The notes beneath the pieces are model-generated. The model was not told the origin of the DNA and did no database searches. It saw only the letters and a list, made by a program, of their open reading frames with translations. A stretch of DNA of 64,000 nt from assembly GCF_004798935.1 (NCBI RefSeq), contig NZ_RAHT01000002.1, positions 62,001 through 126,000 on the forward strand, written 5' to 3'. The DNA comes from Ningiella ruwaisensis (GTDB taxonomy: Bacteria > Pseudomonadota > Gammaproteobacteria > Enterobacterales > Alteromonadaceae). The number at the start of each line of letters is the position of its first letter. Within the stretch, counting starts at the first letter, position 1. Below, piece after piece: positions 9,601 to 18,877 of this stretch. The translations under genes and the position numbers were made by a program.

Positions 9601-10783
9601 CAGATGGATTGTCCTGAGCCACTCCGCGAATACGCATTCTTCCATCGTCATGATTATAATTATTTACAGAGGTAAATTTGATTCGGGCAGAGCTAATGCG
9701 AGCACCTGGCGGGATACTTATATCCTGAAAGCGCAAGCCCACATAATTATTAGAGCTTCTGCGAAAGTTCAAGTGACTTCCGGTCTGATATTCACCTTTT
9801 GTATTTTCCTCAGCATTGTCAGCTTGTGACCTTACAGCAAAATTTCGCGTTCCACTCACACAACCTGTCGCTGAGCTTTCATCATAAGACAATACAAGTT
9901 GAGGAGAACGGCTGTCTCCTTTATCAGCAGTATAAGCGCGTCGATTACTGCTTCCACTTACTGATTCTCCTTTGATAATAATATTCAACGAATTGCCGCC
10001 ACACCAGTCACTTTGGTCAACAATCTCTTGAATTACATTGGTAAAATCCGCAGATAATATTGTTTCGTCAGAGACTGGAAATTGATTACCCGATTCCCAA
10101 ACTCTGGAATTAAATGTTCGAGTCCGATCTGATATGTTTTCGTAATCATTTTCAAACGATGAAGCATTTCCAGTCTTCTCAGCAAAAATCGTCAGTTTGC
10201 TATCAGTTGAGTTCATTGTTGCACTGGTGAAACGAATAAAGGCTTTTGTTACTACTGCTCCCTGAGGAATGCTAACTTCATCAAAATGTAATCCGGTATA
10301 AACAGTATTTGTGCCATTGGTAAGCCGAATTTCGTCATCATCCAAATCTACACTTCCACTTATTTCATGAGCGTCATCATTTTTTCGTTTGGTATTGACG
10401 ATAATTTCAGAGGCGATGGGTTGATCGATATTGGTAACAGGAAACAATACCGGCCCACCATAATCTGAGAAACGCATGAGGCCAGCGTTTACATTAGTCG
10501 CTTCTGATAAGGCTTTATTCAACGCTGTTTGAACTCTTTGCATCCGTGAAAAGTCGGTTCCGTCCTTTTCACTCATACTGCCAGAGGTGTCCATTATAAA
10601 AAGAACATTAGGATTATATGCGGCTTCAACGTCTCCAGAGCCGGTATAGATTTCCAGATCATCACCAAAGGCGCTCAAATTAATAAAGAAACTAAGAAAT
10701 AGCGCAGTAAACGAAACACCGCACTTTTTCACTGAGGCTTTTCTTATTGAAAAGCGCTTAATCGACATACTTTTAAACGACAT
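6647..10783 (-). CDS. pilY1: PilY1, type IV pilus tip-associated adhesin/assembly protein
   Basis: A 1378-residue exported protein (signal region about residues 20-41). A von Willebrand A domain begins near residue 60 with MIDAS motif DTSGS. Its second half (LLSDGRA near 605) is separated by an insert of about 350 residues. The insert holds two related beta-sandwich units (about 140-305 and 320-490), each with a GL-x-F-x-(E/D)-(V/I)-SIP motif and a VVQEI-like segment. The C-terminal half (about 700-1300) is the PilY1 beta-propeller, with a calcium-loop-like DRDNDGIAD near residues 1075-1085 followed by YVADMAGQLFRLD. PilY1 acts in pilus extension, adhesion and surface sensing. It lies between pilX and pilE, 14 bases after pilX. 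Confidence 0.95.
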   Translation of the reverse strand: MSFKSMSIKRFSIRKASVKKCGVSFTALFLSFFINLSAFGDDLEIYTGSGDVEAAYNPNVLFIMDTSGSMSEKDGTDFSRMQRVQTALNKALSEATNVNAGLMRFSDYGGPVLFPVTNIDQPIASEIIVNTKRKNDDAHEISGSVDLDDDEIRLTNGTNTVYTGLHFDEVSIPQGAVVTKAFIRFTSATMNSTDSKLTIFAEKTGNASSFENDYENISDRTRTFNSRVWESGNQFPVSDETILSADFTNVIQEIVDQSDWCGGNSLNIIIKGESVSGSSNRRAYTADKGDSRSPQLVLSYDESSATGCVSGTRNFAVRSQADNAEENTKGEYQTGSHLNFRRSSNNYVGLRFQDISIPPGARISSARIKFTSVNNYNHDDGRMRIRGVAQDNPSAFDESRKHQLRDKPKTGASVWFEDFGEWKKNNEYYSPNIKDVVQEIINRPGWSQGNALMLVLDSFDNKDIAAWTHKGSEGRAVELEITFEGNATPGSSSTVRDYLISKVNELTTNGFTPIVDTLYEAALYYGGLQMDYGRKRGEPGVSNAVRRSTRVSHRMSYTGDDAVRPGGCTDLDLSNSKCIDEFIPAGATYISPVTDLQCQVNNHIVLLSDGRANNNHSVGKVQSFLGTTCTGSGGEKCGIELVQNLKEKDTSVIGARVKTHTIGFAADTVANDFLNRLAAQGGGGFYTAEDSDGLLEVFKTIFRQVKDVNTTFVSPGVAVNQLNRLTHRDELYFALFRPEEGARWPGNLKKYKIRGDEVLDANNIPAVDSTTGFFSSEAKSYWSLRTDGNDVREGGAASKLDLVRNLYFFEDSPGMIFRSGNEFNESNTSITAADLALTSLSDPAETRERVLKWARGVDVDDSDGDGSTTDVHQFMGDPIHSQPVIVNYSETDSVVFVATNHGFLHAFDAETGEENYAIIPKELLSNLYEFYQNNSTLNHIYGLDGDMVYREADGKKYLYVGMRRGGNNYYVFDITSKSNPKLVFTIDGGEGDYANLGQSWSRPILTKIDIGGTVKDVMIIGGGYDEEQDDKTTSSPDSVGNSVFIIDANNGNLLWSASDEDADLILSDMKYSIPARISVIDRDNDGIADHMYVADMAGQLFRLDIYNGEGTSNLVKGGLMAQFGGATAEENRRFYYGPDVSEVVLGDEHYYAVAIGSGFRAGPLNDVIEDKFYMIKDEGVFKRDASYKYVLPDSPITHDSLYDATDHLLTSSDESERDVAASAFATKDGWFISLKTKGEKVLSAPFILDYQIFFTTYVPASSSESLCAPPTGNSRAYLVNMFNGNSVTDLNNNSVRDSGDRYAELSQTGIAPDTKILIENITKPVVCLGAECAPAVIEVDEDGNEIACGSNFECLARNIYGRFERVIKDTWETEVERN

Positions 10784-10797
10784 AGCACGACTCCTAA

Positions 10798-11361
10798 TTA
10801 ATTTGAGGCAGGCGCGAATACCGACGCCGTAAGGGTATTGGCAACAGCATAACTGCTTCCTTCAGCTTGTCCGCAGCCTCTCACCTGAAACACGTGACAC
10901 TTTATATTCGAACCGCTAATAACGTTACTTGAGCCGCGGCAAGACTGCTCCCGTATAAACACGGTTTGAGACCAACTGTCCACTTCGCCTTGGTCTGAGT
11001 AAGTAGCAGCAACGTTGTGAATGCTTCCACGTGTTAATCCCCCCGCCGTCATTTCTCTTCTGATACGATCATCATCGAAGCAGCTTAAAGTCTCTACATT
11101 GAGGTCGATAGGGGTATTTTGTCTCGCCTCTGATAAAGGGTCATTGATACCAGGATCAGATAGAACAGACTCATCTTCGGACTCAAACACGACACCCGCA
11201 ATCGCAGCTTCTGCTGCATCAAAGGCCAAAGATTTACGCTCTAAAGATGATGCCATTTTGGTTTGTAGTAAACTGCTTGAAACTGCAGATACGCCTAAAA
11301 TAGTGACTGACAGTAATACTAATAATGCAAATACCATTACTAATCCGCTTTGCTGCTTCAT
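10798..11361 (-). CDS. pilX: PilX-like minor pilin
   Basis: A 187-residue protein with a short positively charged start (MKQQSG) and a long hydrophobic helix (LVMVFALLVLLSVTILGVSA). This is the PilX N-terminal pattern. The Glu at mature position 5 is absent, which is usual for PilX/GspK-type pseudopilins placed at the filament tip. An AAEAAI segment follows the helix, and several cysteines occur in the C-terminal half. The start codon overlaps the pilW stop by 4 bases (ATGA), so translation is coupled. It acts with PilV, PilW and PilY1 in priming type IV pili. Confidence 0.9.
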   Translation of the reverse strand: MKQQSGLVMVFALLVLLSVTILGVSAVSSSLLQTKMASSLERKSLAFDAAEAAIAGVVFESEDESVLSDPGINDPLSEARQNTPIDLNVETLSCFDDDRIRREMTAGGLTRGSIHNVAATYSDQGEVDSWSQTVFIREQSCRGSSNVISGSNIKCHVFQVRGCGQAEGSSYAVANTLTASVFAPASN

Positions 11362-12227
11362 ATCACGCTCCCTCTAGAGAAATTTTTCATATTTCTCAAT
11401 GTAATTGTTGTTTCAAATGCTTTGTATAAGCCCTTATCGCTGACCGTAAATGCAGCTTCATCTAATAATTTAAAACTGGCAGCTTCACTGATGGTTGCCT
11501 CGCCTTCGCCTTTGACCAAAAATGCCAAGCGAATAGCAACAACTTGCGAGTTAGCGTCATATGCAGCTTCCAGGTTCGATGCATCAATATATCGAGCGGG
11601 CGTGCCACGATTGCCCGGCGCAGTAGGATCGGTGATGCCATAAAGAACCTGGAACCCGTACACCTCATCAAGAAGTGTCATAGCCGCGCCTCCAGAATCT
11701 CCTACCGCAGCTTTTTGTCCTCGCAACACGCGCCCGTCGGCACCTCTGCATTTCAATTTGTTATCTTCCACAAAATACTGATTTACCACGTAAAATTCTT
11801 CATCGGCTGCATAACCCAGTTTAAGTCCTCTGCAATCGCGGGCACCTTGGAAACCGACCATTAGCGTATCGTTCGACGTGGCTGCCCCCCCTTCTTCAGA
11901 CCCCATAAGGGCAGCTGCGACAAAGTCGCCGGGTAATAAGACAGGCCGGGCTCTGACAAAGGCCTCTTCCTCAGTGATGTCGACAAAGGTACTAAGGTTG
12001 GGATCCAAAGAGTCATAAAATCCAACCATCATCAGATCTTGTCTTAATCTGGACATTAAGTAGCGTCCATTTTCCTGAGTGCTGGCTATCGCTCTGTTTA
12101 AAGAGTCAGTAACGCTGTTACTTACCAGTATCTGTATAACAGCCGCAGAAATTACAAGCCCCAAAGCGAGTGAAATCATTAACTCCACCAGCGTTAAACC
12201 TTTTTGTCGGAAACGTTTTTGAATCAT
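11358..12227 (-). CDS. pilW: PilW-like minor pilin
   Basis: A 289-residue class III signal-peptide protein. The cleavage site is G10|LTLVE with Glu at mature position 5, followed by the helix LMISLALGLVISAAVIQILV. Length and the LTLVELMISLALGL motif are typical of PilW (GspJ-like). It shares one base with the end of pilV and four with the start of pilX, consistent with one polycistronic message. This gene is distinct from the TPR pilotin near 58 kb, which is also called PilW in some species. Confidence 0.9.
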   Translation of the reverse strand: MIQKRFRQKGLTLVELMISLALGLVISAAVIQILVSNSVTDSLNRAIASTQENGRYLMSRLRQDLMMVGFYDSLDPNLSTFVDITEEEAFVRARPVLLPGDFVAAALMGSEEGGAATSNDTLMVGFQGARDCRGLKLGYAADEEFYVVNQYFVEDNKLKCRGADGRVLRGQKAAVGDSGGAAMTLLDEVYGFQVLYGITDPTAPGNRGTPARYIDASNLEAAYDANSQVVAIRLAFLVKGEGEATISEAASFKLLDEAAFTVSDKGLYKAFETTITLRNMKNFSRGSVI

Positions 12228-12865
12228 TAGAGGGTTACCTCCAGCACAACGCAGTCGTTGGTTGTGCTTCCATCGTCATTACACAAGGGATTAGCGACTC
12301 TATCACTGTCTTGCCATGTAGCAGCTGGCCAACTAACGTTTATTCTGTGGATTGAGCCTGCGGTGCATAGATCGGCGTCGCCGATGTTATTATCATCGCA
12401 AGCGACTTCAATAGAAGCGTCTGGGTTAGACTCTACCGCTGCACATGACATTTGATAGGCATCGAATCGCGCAACTTCTGCTGCGCTGCATGTGTTTGTT
12501 TGACAATCTGGAACGCCGGCAGGGATAGCGAGGCAGTAACACGAATATGGCGTTGTACCACCTGCGCACGATAAGCCAACAAAATTGTAGTTATTTGGCT
12601 CAAAATAGGCGTTATCAACCACAAAACCGTCGGTAAACTGAGAATGGACAGTGCTTGCTCGAAGGCGCTCGCTCATTTGCTGGGCAACTAATACCGCTTG
12701 TGTTCGGGCAAGGGCGTCTTTATTTGAAAAGGAACCAACAAATTGCATAGACGCCACGCCAAGCAGTCCGATCGACAAGATAAAGAGTGTGATCAACACC
12801 TCTATCATGCCCACTCCTCGTTGGCCTTGATATGTGTGGTTTAACTTATTCGTTGCGCTTGACAT
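12227..12865 (-). CDS. pilV: PilV-like minor pilin
   Basis: A 212-residue pilin-like protein with cleavage site RG17|VGMIE, Glu at mature position 5 and the helix VLITLFILSIGLLGVASMQ. This is the PilV/GspI signature. The mature part is rich in cysteines (more than ten), suggesting several disulfides. I start at ATG 12865. A GTG three codons upstream is possible because the ribosome binding site is weak. It is the first gene of the minor-pilin operon and follows the ispH terminator, so a promoter should lie in 12875-12995. Confidence 0.88.
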   Translation of the reverse strand: MSSATNKLNHTYQGQRGVGMIEVLITLFILSIGLLGVASMQFVGSFSNKDALARTQAVLVAQQMSERLRASTVHSQFTDGFVVDNAYFEPNNYNFVGLSCAGGTTPYSCYCLAIPAGVPDCQTNTCSAAEVARFDAYQMSCAAVESNPDASIEVACDDNNIGDADLCTAGSIHRINVSWPAATWQDSDRVANPLCNDDGSTTNDCVVLEVTL

Positions 12866-12994
12866 TTCTATCACTTTCTACCACTTACAAAATTTCCATG
12901 ACAACACTTTATCGGCATTTATCAAGATATGGTTATTTTGATTGAGTCTAAGGTATTAAAATCGCAACTGAACTGTATACAAGTATTGAAATAC

Positions 12995-13021
12995 GAAAAT
13001 GCGGCTTTAAGGCCGCATAAT
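12995..13021 (-). terminator. Intrinsic terminator after ispH
   Basis: Stem ATGCGGC / GCCGCAT with a 6-base loop. On the minus strand it is followed by a short T-run (TTTTC). It sits 14 bases after the ispH stop and separates the ribF-ispH operon from the pil genes. Confidence 0.65.
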
Positions 13022-13034
13022 AAGTCACATATAA

Positions 13035-13979
13035 TTAGGATACTTGTTTGACGCGCAATTCCTTTGGCACCGCAAACTCGATATTCTCTGGGCGGCCTGG
13101 TCGCTCTGTAGCAGCAACGGCCCCCCATTCTATCAGTTTATCAACCACTCCCTTGACCAGCACTTCAGGCGCTGAAGCACCGGCTGTCACACCGACATGC
13201 TCAACATTTTTGAGCCATTCTTTTTGAATACAATCTCCATCGGCAATAAGGTAAGCGTGTGCGCCCATCTTTTCTGCCAGTTCTCGCAAACGGTTTGAGT
13301 TTGAACTATTTTGTGCGCCAACAACTAGCAACACATCACACTCACCCGCCAATTCTCGCACCGCGTCTTGCCGGTTTTGCGTTGCGTAGCAAATATCATC
13401 TTTTCGAGGTCCGTCAATCTTTGGGAACTTTTCTCGCAGCGCCTCAATAACTTCTGCGGTATCGTCTACAGATAAGGTCGTTTGACTACAATAATACAAT
13501 TCATCCGGGTTATTAACCTCTAGCGCAGCAACATCCTCAATAGATTCTACCAGGTAAATTCCGCCTTTAGGATTACTATACTGGCCCATTGTACCTTCAA
13601 CTTCTGGATGACCATGATGGCCAATCAAGATGCATTCTGTCCCGCGCTTGCTGGCGCGCATGACTTCCATATGCACCTTAGTCACAAGCGGGCATGTAGC
13701 GTCAAATACCTTTAAACCGCGTTCATCAGCCTCTTTTCTTACTTGCTGTGAAACACCATGAGCAGAGAATATCACAATGGCGTCATCAGGCACTTCTTCA
13801 AGCTCGTCAACAAAGTGGGCTCCCCTCTCGCGCAAACCATCAACGACGAATTTGTTGTGTACTACTTCATGGCGCACATATATTGGCGGTCCAAAAATTT
13901 CGAGGGCTCGCTCAACTATTGTGATAGCTCTGTCAACGCCTGCACAAAAGCCTCTCGGGTTAGCCAAATGAATCTGCAC
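13035..13979 (-). CDS. ispH: IspH, 4-hydroxy-3-methylbut-2-enyl diphosphate reductase
   Basis: A 314-residue Fe-S enzyme that makes IPP and DMAPP from HMBPP, the last step of the MEP isoprenoid pathway. Cluster ligands are visible as Cys12 (GFCAGVDRA), a Cys in DATCPLVTK near residue 96 and a Cys in [11 protein letters not shown] near 197. The catalytic Glu region and the NSSNSNRL substrate motif are present. It is the last gene of the ribF-ileS-lspA-fkpB-ispH operon, an order shared with E. coli and Pseudomonas, and follows fkpB after 18 bases. ispG, the preceding pathway step, lies near 56 kb. Confidence 0.97.
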   Translation of the reverse strand: MQIHLANPRGFCAGVDRAITIVERALEIFGPPIYVRHEVVHNKFVVDGLRERGAHFVDELEEVPDDAIVIFSAHGVSQQVRKEADERGLKVFDATCPLVTKVHMEVMRASKRGTECILIGHHGHPEVEGTMGQYSNPKGGIYLVESIEDVAALEVNNPDELYYCSQTTLSVDDTAEVIEALREKFPKIDGPRKDDICYATQNRQDAVRELAGECDVLLVVGAQNSSNSNRLRELAEKMGAHAYLIADGDCIQKEWLKNVEHVGVTAGASAPEVLVKGVVDKLIEWGAVAATERPGRPENIEFAVPKELRVKQVS

Positions 13980-13997
13980 GCTTTCTCCTGATTAATT

Positions 13998-14441
13998 CTA
14001 TCTGATATCTATTATTTCAACGTCAAAAATCACGTCTTGCCCGGCAAGCGGATGATTAAAATCCACTGTCACAGAATGCCCGGCTATGCTTCGAATTATA
14101 CCCGGTATTTCACTGCCATCCGGTTGAGCAAACCCCATTATCATACCTTCTTTAAGCGCTTCGTCAGCAGCGAATTTGCTTCTGTCCACATGATAAATAT
14201 TATCCGGATTAGGCAAACCGAAAGCATCATTTGCTGAAATTTCAAAGGCTTTTTTATCACCAACTTTCAATCCGAGCAAACATTTTTCAAAATTTGGGGT
14301 TAAGCTACCGTCGCCCATCACCATTTTTGCCGGTTTGTTATTCACTCGCGTGCTGTCGGCAGCTGAGCCATCGCTAAGCTTTAAATCAAAGTGCAGTATG
14401 ACCTGGCTTTTGTCTGTAATGGTTTTTACCTGCTCAGTCAT
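13998..14441 (-). CDS. fkpB: FkpB (SlpA), FKBP-type peptidyl-prolyl isomerase
   Basis: A 147-residue cytoplasmic FKBP of the SlyD-like class without a metal-binding tail. It has the N-terminal strand VILHFDLKLSDGS, the FEKCLLGLKVGDKK segment, the inserted flap and the FNHPLAGQDV motif. Family length is about 149 residues. I start at the ATG at 14441, which overlaps the lspA stop by 8 bases (ATGACTGA). A longer frame from 14474 would add 11 residues inside lspA. Its place between lspA and ispH is conserved. Confidence 0.93.
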   Translation of the reverse strand: MTEQVKTITDKSQVILHFDLKLSDGSAADSTRVNNKPAKMVMGDGSLTPNFEKCLLGLKVGDKKAFEISANDAFGLPNPDNIYHVDRSKFAADEALKEGMIMGFAQPDGSEIPGIIRSIAGHSVTVDFNHPLAGQDVIFDVEIIDIR

Positions 14442-14943
14442 TATCTTCACTCTCTTTATTTTTGAACATATCAATTATCAAAAGCGCTGCGCCAATAAAG
14501 ATCGAAGAATCCGCAATATTAAAGGCTGGCCAGTGATAGCTTGCATAATAAAAATCTAAAAAATCAATGACGTAACCATGAAAAATTCTATCGATTACGT
14601 TTCCCAAAGCGCCGCCCAGAATAAAGCAAAAAGCAACCGGCAAGAGTACCTGCTGGCGCGTTGTTTGTTTAAGCCACCACAATATGACTGCACTAACAAT
14701 CAGTGCCAGTGCAGATAGGAAGTAGCGTTGCCAACCACCTGCATCGTACAAAATAGAAAACGCGGCACCATAGTTGTGAACATAGGTCAAATTGAAAAAA
14801 GGCAGCACTTCAATGCTTTGATAGAGCGCCATGTTATTCACTACGGCTTGCTTGGTCCACTGGTCAAGCACAACGCCAATAAGACTTATCCATAAGAAAC
14901 GAAAGCCGGTATCTTTTATTAAGCTAGGCGTTGTTTTAAGCAT
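14434..14943 (-). CDS. lspA: Lipoprotein signal peptidase LspA (signal peptidase II)
   Basis: A 169-residue inner-membrane aspartic protease that cleaves prolipoproteins before the lipidated Cys. Four membrane segments are visible. The conserved motifs are [23 protein letters not shown] and FNIADSS. The last two carry the catalytic aspartates. I choose the ATG at 14943, giving family length and an 8-base overlap with the ileS stop (ATGCTTAA). An in-frame start at 14982 would add 13 residues. Substrates in this window include BamB and the PilF pilotin, both with lipoboxes. Confidence 0.95.
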   Translation of the reverse strand: MLKTTPSLIKDTGFRFLWISLIGVVLDQWTKQAVVNNMALYQSIEVLPFFNLTYVHNYGAAFSILYDAGGWQRYFLSALALIVSAVILWWLKQTTRQQVLLPVAFCFILGGALGNVIDRIFHGYVIDFLDFYYASYHWPAFNIADSSIFIGAALLIIDMFKNKESEDND

Positions 14944-17776
14944 AGTGTCGAGTTTCTCCCTCTCCATCGACATTTTCGACACATCTATTACAAAGTTCAG
15001 GGTGTTTTGGATTTTCCCCGACTTCTTTTTTTACATGCCAGCATCGCGTGCACTTGGTGCCCTCTGCTTTTTCAATTAAAACTGCCATCGTTTTATCGCT
15101 TGAGAGTTTAGACTCAGGTGGGCGATTGCCAATATCGTCAATATCAGCCTGTGAGGTAATCAGCACGAAGCGCAGTTCATCCCCAAGTTTAGCAAGCGTA
15201 TTTTTTACATCAGGGTTAACAAATACGGTTACTTTTGCTTCAAGAGAAGAGCCAATCGTTTTTTCGTTTCTGGCCTGCTCCAAAGCATTGTTGACTTCTG
15301 TCTTAACCGCAATCACGCTTTCCCAATATGCGTCATCCATCGCCGTTTCAACTTCCGGCAGTTTATTATACCAGGCATCCGTGAATACAAATTCGTCCCG
15401 CTTGCCTGGCATCGCTTCCCAAACTTCCTGAGCGGTAAAACTGGTGATGGGCGCCATCCACCGAACAAGCGCTTCAGCAATATGATAAAGCGCAGTCTGA
15501 CATGAGCGCCTGGCGTGACTGTCCGCTTTTGCGGTGTACTGTCTGTCTTTAATGATATCCAGATAAAAACTGCCTAGCTCAATGGAACAAAACTGCATCA
15601 ACGATTGGCAAACAATCAGCATATCGTATTTTTCATAAGCCTGTAAGATTTGTTCCTGGATGGCACGGGTGCGCGAAACCATCCAGGCATCGAGTGCAAC
15701 CATGTCTTTAACATCGACCATATCTGTATCAGGGTCAAAACCATTAAGATTAGCAAGCAAAAAGCGGCAGGTATTACGTATACGCCGATAAGCATCCGCA
15801 GCGCGCTTTAGTATTTCATCGCTAACCGTCATCTCGCCGCGGTAGTCAGTTGACGCTGTCCAGAGCCTTAAAATATCCGCCCCTAACTTGTTAGTGACTT
15901 CTTGAGGTGCAATGACGTTACCAAGCGACTTAGACATCTTTTTACCTAAAGCATCCACCGTAAAGCCATGAGTTAATACTTGCTTGTAGGGGGCATGACC
16001 GTGCATAGCAACAGAGGTCATCAACGATGACATAAACCAGCCGCGATGCTGGTCGGAACCTTCCAAATATAAATCGGCAGATGCGGGAATATCGTCTCGC
16101 CTATCTACAACAAAAAAATGCGTGACGCCTGAATCGAACCAAACATCCAGCGTATCATTAACTTTTTCGTATTCTGAAGCATCCTTTCCAATCAAGTCTT
16201 CTGCGGGCAGATCCCACCATGCCTGGATCCCTTTTTGTTCGATAGCTTTGGCAACTTTTTCCATAATTTCAGCACTGTTTGGATGCAGTTCGCCACTTTG
16301 CTTGTGGATAAATAGCGCAATTGGCACGCCCCATGTTCGCTGACGTGAAATACACCAGTCAGGACGCCCCTCTACCATGCTGGTGATGCGGCTGCGCCCC
16401 CAATCTGGTATCCACTGCGTTTTTTCAATTTCAGCAATTGACTGTTCACGCAAACCTTGTTTATCCATACTGATAAACCACTGTGGTGTTGCTCTAAATA
16501 TAATGGGCGTTTTGTGCCGCCAGCAATGCGGATAGCTATGCTCATATTTGACGTTAAGCACTAATGCATTTGCCTCACTGAGCGCTTCAATAATCGATTG
16601 ATTGGCTTTAAAAACGTGTTGCCCGGCAAAGTGCGGGGTATTGTCCAGGTATACACCATTAGCGCCAACGGGGTTATATACTTCAATATCGTAGACTTTA
16701 CCTACGTTAAAGTCGTCCACACCGTGAGCAGGCGCAGTATGCACGCAACCGGTACCTGACTCAGTGGTAACATGCTCACCCAGTATTAATGGCACTTGTA
16801 AATCGAGCAAAGGATGCTTGACTAATACCCGCTCCAAGGCTTTCCCCTGGCACTGTGCCTTAACTGAAAAACGCGTAATATCATAGCGTTTCATGCAGCT
16901 TTCGACCAAATCCAAGGCCAAGATAAAGCTGTGTTGCTTTCCTTCTTTTTCTGCATGAACCAGTGCGTACTCAAGCTCAGGATGAAGACTGATGGCTCTA
17001 TTGGCAGGAATAGTCCAAGGGGTAGTTGTCCAAATCAGCACCTGAACATTCGAATCACCTGCTGCAAGTTCAGATGCATTCAGGTTAAAGGCCTTGGCGA
17101 CTTTATTGATCTCACTGTCACTTTCAAGCAAGTTAAAAGCAACATCAATGGCAGGCGAAACTTTGTCTTTATATTCTACTTCGGCTTCAGCCAGCGCAGA
17201 ACCGCAGTCAGTGCACCAGTGTACCGGCTTAAAACCTTTTTCAAGATGCCCAGAGTTTACAATTTTTGCCAAAGCACGAACAATGTCAGCCTCTGAGGAA
17301 AAATCCATCGTTTTATAGGGCTTTTTCCATTCACCTAAAACGCCTAATCGAACGAAGTCCTTGCACTGTCCGTCAATTTGACGCTGCGCATAGGCGCGGC
17401 ACTTTTCCCGAAATTCCGCAACCGTGACTTTGTTTCCGGGTTTACCTACCTTTTTTTCCACCATTAATTCAATGGGCAGACCATGACAATCCCACCCCGG
17501 TACGTAAGGTGCATCAAAACCTGACAGGGTTTTTGATTTCACAATGATATCTTTCAGGATTTTATTGACCGCATGGCCGATATGGATGTCGCCATTTGCA
17601 TAAGGAGGGCCATCGTGAAGAATGAAAGGTTTAGCGCCTTTACGTGCTTCTCTAATTTTTTGATACAAATCTTTTGCTGACCAGTCTTTAAGCATTTGCG
17701 GCTCGCGCTGAGCCAAATTACCGCGCATAGGGAAGGCAGTTTCAGGCAAATTTAGCGTTGATTTGTATTCACTCAT
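14936..17776 (-). CDS. ileS: Isoleucyl-tRNA synthetase IleS
   Basis: A 946-residue class I aminoacyl-tRNA synthetase. HIGH is at residues 65-68 and KMSKS near 606-611. The CP1 editing domain lies between them ([12 protein letters not shown]). The C-terminus has the zinc ribbon (CTRCW followed by CNRCVENV) of bacterial-type IleS. Length matches E. coli IleS (938). The start overlaps the ribF stop by 8 bases and the stop overlaps lspA by 8 bases, indicating coupled translation through the operon. Confidence 0.98.
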   Translation of the reverse strand: MSEYKSTLNLPETAFPMRGNLAQREPQMLKDWSAKDLYQKIREARKGAKPFILHDGPPYANGDIHIGHAVNKILKDIIVKSKTLSGFDAPYVPGWDCHGLPIELMVEKKVGKPGNKVTVAEFREKCRAYAQRQIDGQCKDFVRLGVLGEWKKPYKTMDFSSEADIVRALAKIVNSGHLEKGFKPVHWCTDCGSALAEAEVEYKDKVSPAIDVAFNLLESDSEINKVAKAFNLNASELAAGDSNVQVLIWTTTPWTIPANRAISLHPELEYALVHAEKEGKQHSFILALDLVESCMKRYDITRFSVKAQCQGKALERVLVKHPLLDLQVPLILGEHVTTESGTGCVHTAPAHGVDDFNVGKVYDIEVYNPVGANGVYLDNTPHFAGQHVFKANQSIIEALSEANALVLNVKYEHSYPHCWRHKTPIIFRATPQWFISMDKQGLREQSIAEIEKTQWIPDWGRSRITSMVEGRPDWCISRQRTWGVPIALFIHKQSGELHPNSAEIMEKVAKAIEQKGIQAWWDLPAEDLIGKDASEYEKVNDTLDVWFDSGVTHFFVVDRRDDIPASADLYLEGSDQHRGWFMSSLMTSVAMHGHAPYKQVLTHGFTVDALGKKMSKSLGNVIAPQEVTNKLGADILRLWTASTDYRGEMTVSDEILKRAADAYRRIRNTCRFLLANLNGFDPDTDMVDVKDMVALDAWMVSRTRAIQEQILQAYEKYDMLIVCQSLMQFCSIELGSFYLDIIKDRQYTAKADSHARRSCQTALYHIAEALVRWMAPITSFTAQEVWEAMPGKRDEFVFTDAWYNKLPEVETAMDDAYWESVIAVKTEVNNALEQARNEKTIGSSLEAKVTVFVNPDVKNTLAKLGDELRFVLITSQADIDDIGNRPPESKLSSDKTMAVLIEKAEGTKCTRCWHVKKEVGENPKHPELCNRCVENVDGEGETRHYA

Positions 17777-18722
17777 TTATATCTTCCATCTTTTTATCGT
17801 AATTGACGAGAACAGCTTTGGCTCGCTCTGCATCTCGAGAGATTTGTTGCTTTAATGCTGCAAAGTTTTCGAATCTGGATTCATTTCTTAGTTTGTCTAT
17901 AAACTCTACTTTCAGGCGTTTACCGTACAAATCGCCTCGAAAGTCAAAAATATGTGTTTCTAACTGCAAGCGTGAACCTGAAAGTGTAGGCCGATTACCC
18001 AAGTTCGCTACTCCCCTGTATTGTTCACCGTCAATTGAAACGTGTACAGCGAACACACCGTGCAAGGGCGCTTTATGACGTTTTAGTAAAATATTAGCGG
18101 TTGGAAAGCCTATGGTGCGACCATTTTTCTCGCCATGAACTACCTTCCCGGAAATACTATAAGGCCGCCCGAGCATAGATTGAGCCGCCTTAAAATCACC
18201 TCGCTCCAGAGCGTCTCTTATCGCCGTTGAGCTAATGCGACAGTTATCTACTCGAAAGCTTTGTGTACTGACAACATCAAAGCCCTCTTCTACTGCTGCT
18301 TTTTGCAAATAGGCAAAATCACCCGAGCGTTTAAAGCCAAAGCGAAAATCGTCGCCAACAACTAAAAACCTCACTCCCAACTTATTTAACAACAATTCGT
18401 GAACAAATTGAGAGGGGGATTGAGCTGCAAACTTATGCGAAAAGTGAACGCATAATAGACGATCTATTCCTACCGCCTTCAGCGCATTGTATTTATCGCG
18501 CAATCTGGAGAGCCTTGCGGGAGCCTGCTGTGGTGCAAACACTTCTTCAGGTTGAGGTTCAAAAACCATAACAACCGATGGCAAAGACAGCGCTTTAGCT
18601 TTCGCAACTAAATTAGCGAGAACAGCCTGATGACCTAAATGGACACCGTCGAACTTGCCTATCGTTAAAACACACCCATGATGTGCATGTTTTATATTGT
18701 GTATACCCCGAATTAATTCCAC
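17769..18722 (-). CDS. ribF: Bifunctional riboflavin kinase/FAD synthetase RibF
   Basis: A 317-residue bifunctional enzyme that makes FMN and then FAD from riboflavin. The N-terminal FAD synthetase domain has the nucleotidyltransferase motif [11 protein letters not shown] near residues 22-32 and an ISSTAIR motif near 164. The C-terminal flavokinase domain has [11 protein letters not shown] and a [10 protein letters not shown] motif. The start codon is GTG. It heads the ribF-ileS-lspA-fkpB-ispH operon. I looked for an FMN riboswitch upstream and saw none. Confidence 0.97.
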   Translation of the reverse strand: MELIRGIHNIKHAHHGCVLTIGKFDGVHLGHQAVLANLVAKAKALSLPSVVMVFEPQPEEVFAPQQAPARLSRLRDKYNALKAVGIDRLLCVHFSHKFAAQSPSQFVHELLLNKLGVRFLVVGDDFRFGFKRSGDFAYLQKAAVEEGFDVVSTQSFRVDNCRISSTAIRDALERGDFKAAQSMLGRPYSISGKVVHGEKNGRTIGFPTANILLKRHKAPLHGVFAVHVSIDGEQYRGVANLGNRPTLSGSRLQLETHIFDFRGDLYGKRLKVEFIDKLRNESRFENFAALKQQISRDAERAKAVLVNYDKKMEDINE

Positions 18723-18877
18723 AAGCCCGTTCTACTTTACTCTCTATGTACACTTACTTTAAAGCGCTCGATTATAAACGACTCATTCTTTATTACCAAT
18801 GGGATTTACATGCTTTATTTTGCTTTATGAAAAGTTCTTAAATAACTCATCACTCATCGACGCGCGAAATGCATTTT

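Noticed and set aside
12875-12995. Sigma-54 promoter upstream of pilV
   Set aside because: No TGGCAC-N5-TTGCA match was found.
18723-18877. Possible FMN riboswitch before ribF
   Set aside because: The conserved RFN elements are not visible and the gap is short.
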